Origin: Diphasiastrum complanatum
Lineage: Eukaryota; Streptophyta; Lycopodiopsida; Lycopodiales; Lycopodiaceae
NCBI GenBank assembly: GCA_029204225.1
Contig: CM055097.1
Location: 5,639,653 to 5,703,652, forward strand
Direction of reading: 5' to 3'
DNA: 64,000 nt
Shown here: positions 56,170-64,000 of the stretch, piece after piece
How positions within the stretch are numbered: the first letter of the stretch is position 1
Layout: each line of letters opens with the position of its first letter
Notes under the pieces: model-generated
Told to the model about the DNA's origin: nothing
The model's input: the letters and a program-made list of their open reading frames with translations, nothing else
Database searches by the model: none
Position numbers and translations under genes: made by a program

Positions 56170-56535
56170 ATTAGAGTGTCTGGGTCCTCTCAAGATCATT
56201 AGTCACCAACAGGCCTTGACTTGGAATTAAATCTAGGCATGACCAATAATCTCGAACACTGGAGGGCCGGTCTACCATATTAGGACTATCCAGGTCCTTA
56301 ACCAAATATGGTCGTAACAAAACCTCCTGACTTCTTTGATTGTCTTCTTGTAGCAACATAGTGATAACTCTATTAGAGTTAAATCTGAGTGCGTCGATAT
56401 GATCATCACCCAATTTTCATATGTAGAGGACAGGCTTGAAAGCAATTCTTGCAAAAAGCCAACACTGTCATTTTTTTTGCGACATTGTCGCATTTTTCTA
56501 ATGACAGCTTCACGTTCATTTCTGCAGAGTGACAA
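56170..56535 (-). pseudogene. Copia gag fragment
   Basis: Two overlapping minus-strand frames give FLQELLSSLSSTYENWVMII and, after a shift, RVITMLLQEDNQRSQEVLLR. The pattern (leader to short helix, then a L.EE or Q.D N..R box) is usual in copia gag. It is cut by the LTR at 56169. Confidence 0.5.
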
Positions 56536-56618
56536 TTACGTTCATTTATGCAAACATACTGTTTACGGCCAATTGTCACTGCTTATCAGCAATCAACTTC
56601 TGAGAAGAACTGGATGAA

Positions 56619-57222
56619 TGTCAGTAGACTCTAGCCAACTGGCAGCCACGTTTGACGACCTAATTTCTTAGTATAAATAAGTTGTTCATACATTTCACAA
56701 TAGAGGATGTTATACACAACGCTTCCAGCACTTTTGTCAAGCAGATCGTTATCACGATCAGAAGTATTGTAGTTAGCTCTCTATCAAGCTTTCAAGCTTG
56801 AACTCTCTTGAGCATTCTAGCTCGATCTTTTAGAGTTGTTATTGCGCTAATGCTTATTTACTTATTTCATACTTATTCTCAGTTACTCAGAGATAGTTTA
56901 GAGTGCGCGGTTTCTATCCGCTATTATTTGCACTCATTTGCATCTGATTTGTTCTCTTACTGAATCAATCAGACTTCTTATTGCGTTCAGTATGTGTCAG
57001 AATATATGCATCTCTGTAATGTTTTGTAATTGATAGAAATTGTCTGAGAATTCAATGTTTTATGTTTGGCTACGTAATCACTTAGTTTCTAACGATTTCA
57101 AAGTTAGTTGCTAAATATTGAACGTGATTCCCATCACTACTATTTTGTTCAATATTGATAGGCATAGTCATGCATTGGAAGTAGGAAATTTTTTTGTTTT
57201 ACTTTATAACCTATTTCTGACA
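56619..57222 (+). repeat. Copia 5' LTR, 604 bp, plus strand
   Basis: Begins TGTCAGTAGACTC and ends ATTTCTGACA, followed at once by TGGTATCATATC and 26 bp later by a better PBS, TGGTATCAGAGC (57244). tagtataaataag near 56671 is a TATA-like element. The partner LTR is not in the window. Confidence 0.75.
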
Positions 57223-57574
57223 TGGTATCATATCATTCTAATATGGTATCAGAGCATTCTAATCTGGTATTAGAATATTTCTAATCTCTTATCAGATTGA
57301 TCCATCATAGTATCATAGCCCAGTCACGATATCAGAGTAGTTATTACTATTTCGTTTATCTGCACCGTCACGGTATCAGACTTGTGATCTCTATCAGGGC
57401 CTAATACTATCACGATATCAAAGCACATAACTCTAATACTTGATATCTTTCACAATATCAGATTGATATCATATTCTTCAGTTCATATCATCTTTTTCAG
57501 TATCAGAAAATTGATTTTCTGTTGGCATCACTACATCTTAGCGTCATCAATACAATCGACAGACTAAGTTCCAG

Positions 57575-58030
57575 ATGGATTCTCAAAGTAAAGTTGGTCT
57601 TATCACAGACAAAAGCTGAACGGATCCAATCATCATTTTTGAAAATTTAAGATGAAGACTTTGCTAATTGCCAACGAGTTGTGGGATGTTGTTACAGGTA
57701 TCAAAGTGAAACTTGAAGACAACACAAAAGACTCAATATAGCGAATACACAGATTGGACACATAGCTGAAGCCAAAACTTCAAAAGAAGTTTGGGACATT
57801 CTGAGCTCACTATATGACATGAGGGACGAAACTACCAAGTTACACCTACCAAGGAAATTCTTCACACTCAAGATGTCAACTGGTGATTCTCTTCAAAATC
57901 ACATTAACCAGTTTAAGAATCTCTTGCAACAGATGGCCGCTTTCGGATCAGTCATAGACGATTAAGACGCCATCAGCAAAAAAGACAACATTGTATTTTT
58001 ACTCGAAATTCCTGACAATGGAAGAGAAAA
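57575..58030 (+). pseudogene. Copia gag remnant
   Basis: ATG at 57575 (MDSQSKVGLITDKS then a stop). Downstream in other frames: ANELWDVVTGIKVKLEDN, SHIAEAKTSKEVWDILSSLY, KLHLPRKFFTLKMSTGDSLQ and QFKNLLQQMAAFGSVIDD, a typical copia gag. It ends near 58030 without reaching a zinc knuckle. Confidence 0.82.
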
Positions 58031-58288
58031 ATACTTTATACTTATTTGCTAGCTGAATTAATCTTTGGTGGAAGTTGATATCTTTAGTACAACTATTTTT
58101 GGACCTAATCATTTGTTTTTTCTGATAGAAAATATATTAGGTGAAACAGTGAGAGAAAATATTGGGTGACACATAATTTTATATACTATACATGATGATA
58201 CTCACCCAGTTGGAGATCCATAAAACCCATTCTTTACCCATCCAGAAGCGCATCCTTAGGGAGGCACAAAAAGGATCCAAAATTTTTT
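58031..58288. other. Probable end of a gypsy LTR, undefined
   Basis: Lies just before a tRNA-Asp-like PBS, so should contain the end of an LTR. No second copy is available to define it. Confidence 0.35.
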
Positions 58289-58303
58289 TGGCGCCATTGT
58301 CGG
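58289..58303 (+). other. tRNA-Asp-like primer-binding site
   Basis: TGGCGCCATTGTCGG after a T run resembles the site TGGCGCCGTTGCCGG used by Tat/Athila-type gypsy elements, with two differences. Confidence 0.7.
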
Positions 58304-58944
58304 AAAGACGGTGCTAATTTTTTTGTGGAATGATTTTGTTTGTAATTTTTTTGCCATTTTTACTCAATTTTGAAAGATTTATTACTCAACCTACCTTGGT
58401 TTTCAATTGATGCTATTTTTATTTCTCGTCGCTTTTCCAACGAGCGGAGTAGATTCAGATGCCTCATTAGACAGCTTAACGAGTAATGATCTAATTACTC
58501 GCCATTCAAATTACTCTTCGATTTGAAAATCAAAAGTTTTTCTCCATTTTTTTGTTCACACTTTTACAATATCCTCAAAAATCTCAGATCTATCTCAATT
58601 ACTCGTGCTATTACTTACTAGTTTGAACTTTTCAGTTTCTTGTCAATTAATTACTTGCCAGTATAACTCGCCAACAACTCCTCTTTACTCATTCTTTTTA
58701 TAGTAGATTTTGATATTCATTTGATTTGATTTGACTGACGATCAGAATCCATCTACACAATTTGATCTTCCTTGATTGCCTTCCATATTGTATTTATTGC
58801 ACTTCTCTTTTTCCATTTTATTTTGATCTGATCTCAATCACTCTCCATTATCTGATCTTAATTTGCTCTAAAAAGATCTACAAAACATCTGAAAAACCCA
58901 AAAATGCACAACATAAAAAATAGCCCTGCAATCCATTTCGATGT

Positions 58945-59915
58945 ATGCATCTAAGGTCCGGTATGAGATTATCAATTGTGGATCTCCCATATCTAAAATT
59001 ATTTCTTAACGTACCGTTAGATATACCCAACAAAAATGTTAATGTAGATCATTGTGTGATGAATAATCCCAGGCCTTTCGTAACTCATGCCATCAAGAAT
59101 TTTTCCAAAATCGACCTGCCAAAGTTTGATGGAAAGAGAGATCTATGATGATTTTTGCAAATCTACACCCAAGTGTGTAGAGCCTGTGGAGATGACAACC
59201 CACAAGAGTTGTTGCGATACTTCAACCTATGGCTTACCGATTCCACAAAAGATTGGTATTTCAATCTCGAACACAATGAATGCGACAACTAGGATATTTT
59301 GCAAACCAAGTTTATCACTCGATTCAAGACCATCGGTTTCCTTTCTGATCCATTTCTGCAACGTGAAAAAATTTGCATGGACAAAAAGAACGAATCTCTA
59401 CGAGACCATATCGAAACGATCAAGAAGTTGGGCGACAGTTGTAACCCTGATAGCATCCCAAGATCATAATGTCGTCTTGACATGGTTCACTGTAGGACTA
59501 CCAAAAAAATCAGACAACAGATAAAAAGATGAGACAAATATCTCATTTCAAGCAGCATGCGTTGATTCCATCAAAAGAGTCGACAATAGTGAGAGCATAA
59601 GCTCTGACTCTGATAACTCCTCCGATGAGAAAAAATGCCGAAAGGAACGACGAGCCAAATGTAAGAATAAGCTTCATGATGATGCTTCCATCTCTATGTC
59701 CAAAAGCACAGACACAATAATATCTTCCATAGAGAAGTTCCACATACAGAGCAATGAGCAATTCATAAAGCTCTTTACAGACCTTACCACGGTCGTTGAT
59801 CAAAAGCTAAAAGGCTTGCAAACTAGACCCACCGATGCATATCCCAGAAGAGAGTCCACTTGGTGTCCACATTGCAATCGAAATCAAAAATTCGACTCAC
59901 AGTTCAATTCTTAAT
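58945..59915 (+). pseudogene. Tat/Athila-like gypsy gag (decayed)
   Basis: MHLRSGMRLSI at 58945 is a typical gag start. DLPKFDGKRDL is followed by a frameshift, then FLQIYTQVCRACGDDN, LLRYFNLWLTDSTKDWYFNL, FITRFKTIGFLSDPFLQREK, ESLRDHIETIKKLGDSC. An acidic Ser-rich linker and YPRRESTWCPHC (first half of a zinc knuckle) end it at about 59915. The layout and the YPRRE..WC string match the antisense gag at 4409-7125, so both belong to one lineage. Several stops; protease and pol absent. Confidence 0.85.

Positions 59916-64000
<4,085 letters not shown>

Overview
The window looks like the repeat-filled intergenic DNA of a land plant with a large genome. LTR retrotransposons of both plant superfamilies (Ty1/copia and Ty3/gypsy, including two with a chromodomain-like tail) carry primer-binding sites complementary to initiator-Met tRNA, and one carries a site like the tRNA-Asp site used by Tat/Athila gypsy elements. 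There are two multi-exon hAT transposons with a BED finger and DUF659-like block, two copies of one LINE family, and seven long perfect (CT/GA)n tracts. I see no intact host gene, no bacterial operon structure, no CRISPR array and no rRNA or tRNA gene. The species cannot be fixed from this sequence; a fern, lycophyte or gymnosperm is a guess.

Layout. 1-2336: a hAT (minus strand, internally deleted, running off the left edge) inserted in an LTR. 2337-13691: one old minus-strand gypsy chromovirus whose two LTRs frame the region; its middle is replaced by an antisense gag-protease fragment of another gypsy (4409-7125), and its leader was later hit by a second hAT, 7477-12884, with an exact 8-bp target duplication. 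13692-18836: a plus-strand LINE broken by a 396-bp MITE (14990-15385, exact 8-bp duplication) and a deleted gypsy (about 15463-17530), ending in (CT)n plus poly(A). 20100-24570: a plus-strand copia pol pseudogene followed by LTR, short internal piece, LTR. 24571-26810: a second, minus-strand copy of the same LINE family. 26876-27640: G-rich and triplicated repeats. 27641-37842: mostly non-coding, with a copia gag relic and its likely LTR, a minisatellite, a (CT)61 tract and an unrecognised decayed ORF cluster.

The youngest and only intact gene is the copia element at 38552-44982: 655-bp LTRs differing at one position, a perfect TGGGG duplication, and one uninterrupted 1317-codon polyprotein with visible gag knuckle, protease, integrase, RT and RNase H residues. 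It sits inside an older relative (37843-38551 and 44983-45193). 46228-54497 is another minus-strand copia, decayed by three nonsense codons in one preserved pol frame and split by a plus-strand copia fragment. 54498-59915 holds 5' pieces of at least four more LTR elements, and the rest is non-coding and AT-rich.

The genes do not form a pathway. They record successive insertions: LINE, then gypsy, then hATs; old copia, then young copia. The points most worth a second look are the two related hATs with a conserved microsatellite-built 5' region, the antisense gag with four zinc knuckles, the copia stop codon supplied by its own LTR, and the unidentified relic at 35922-37048.
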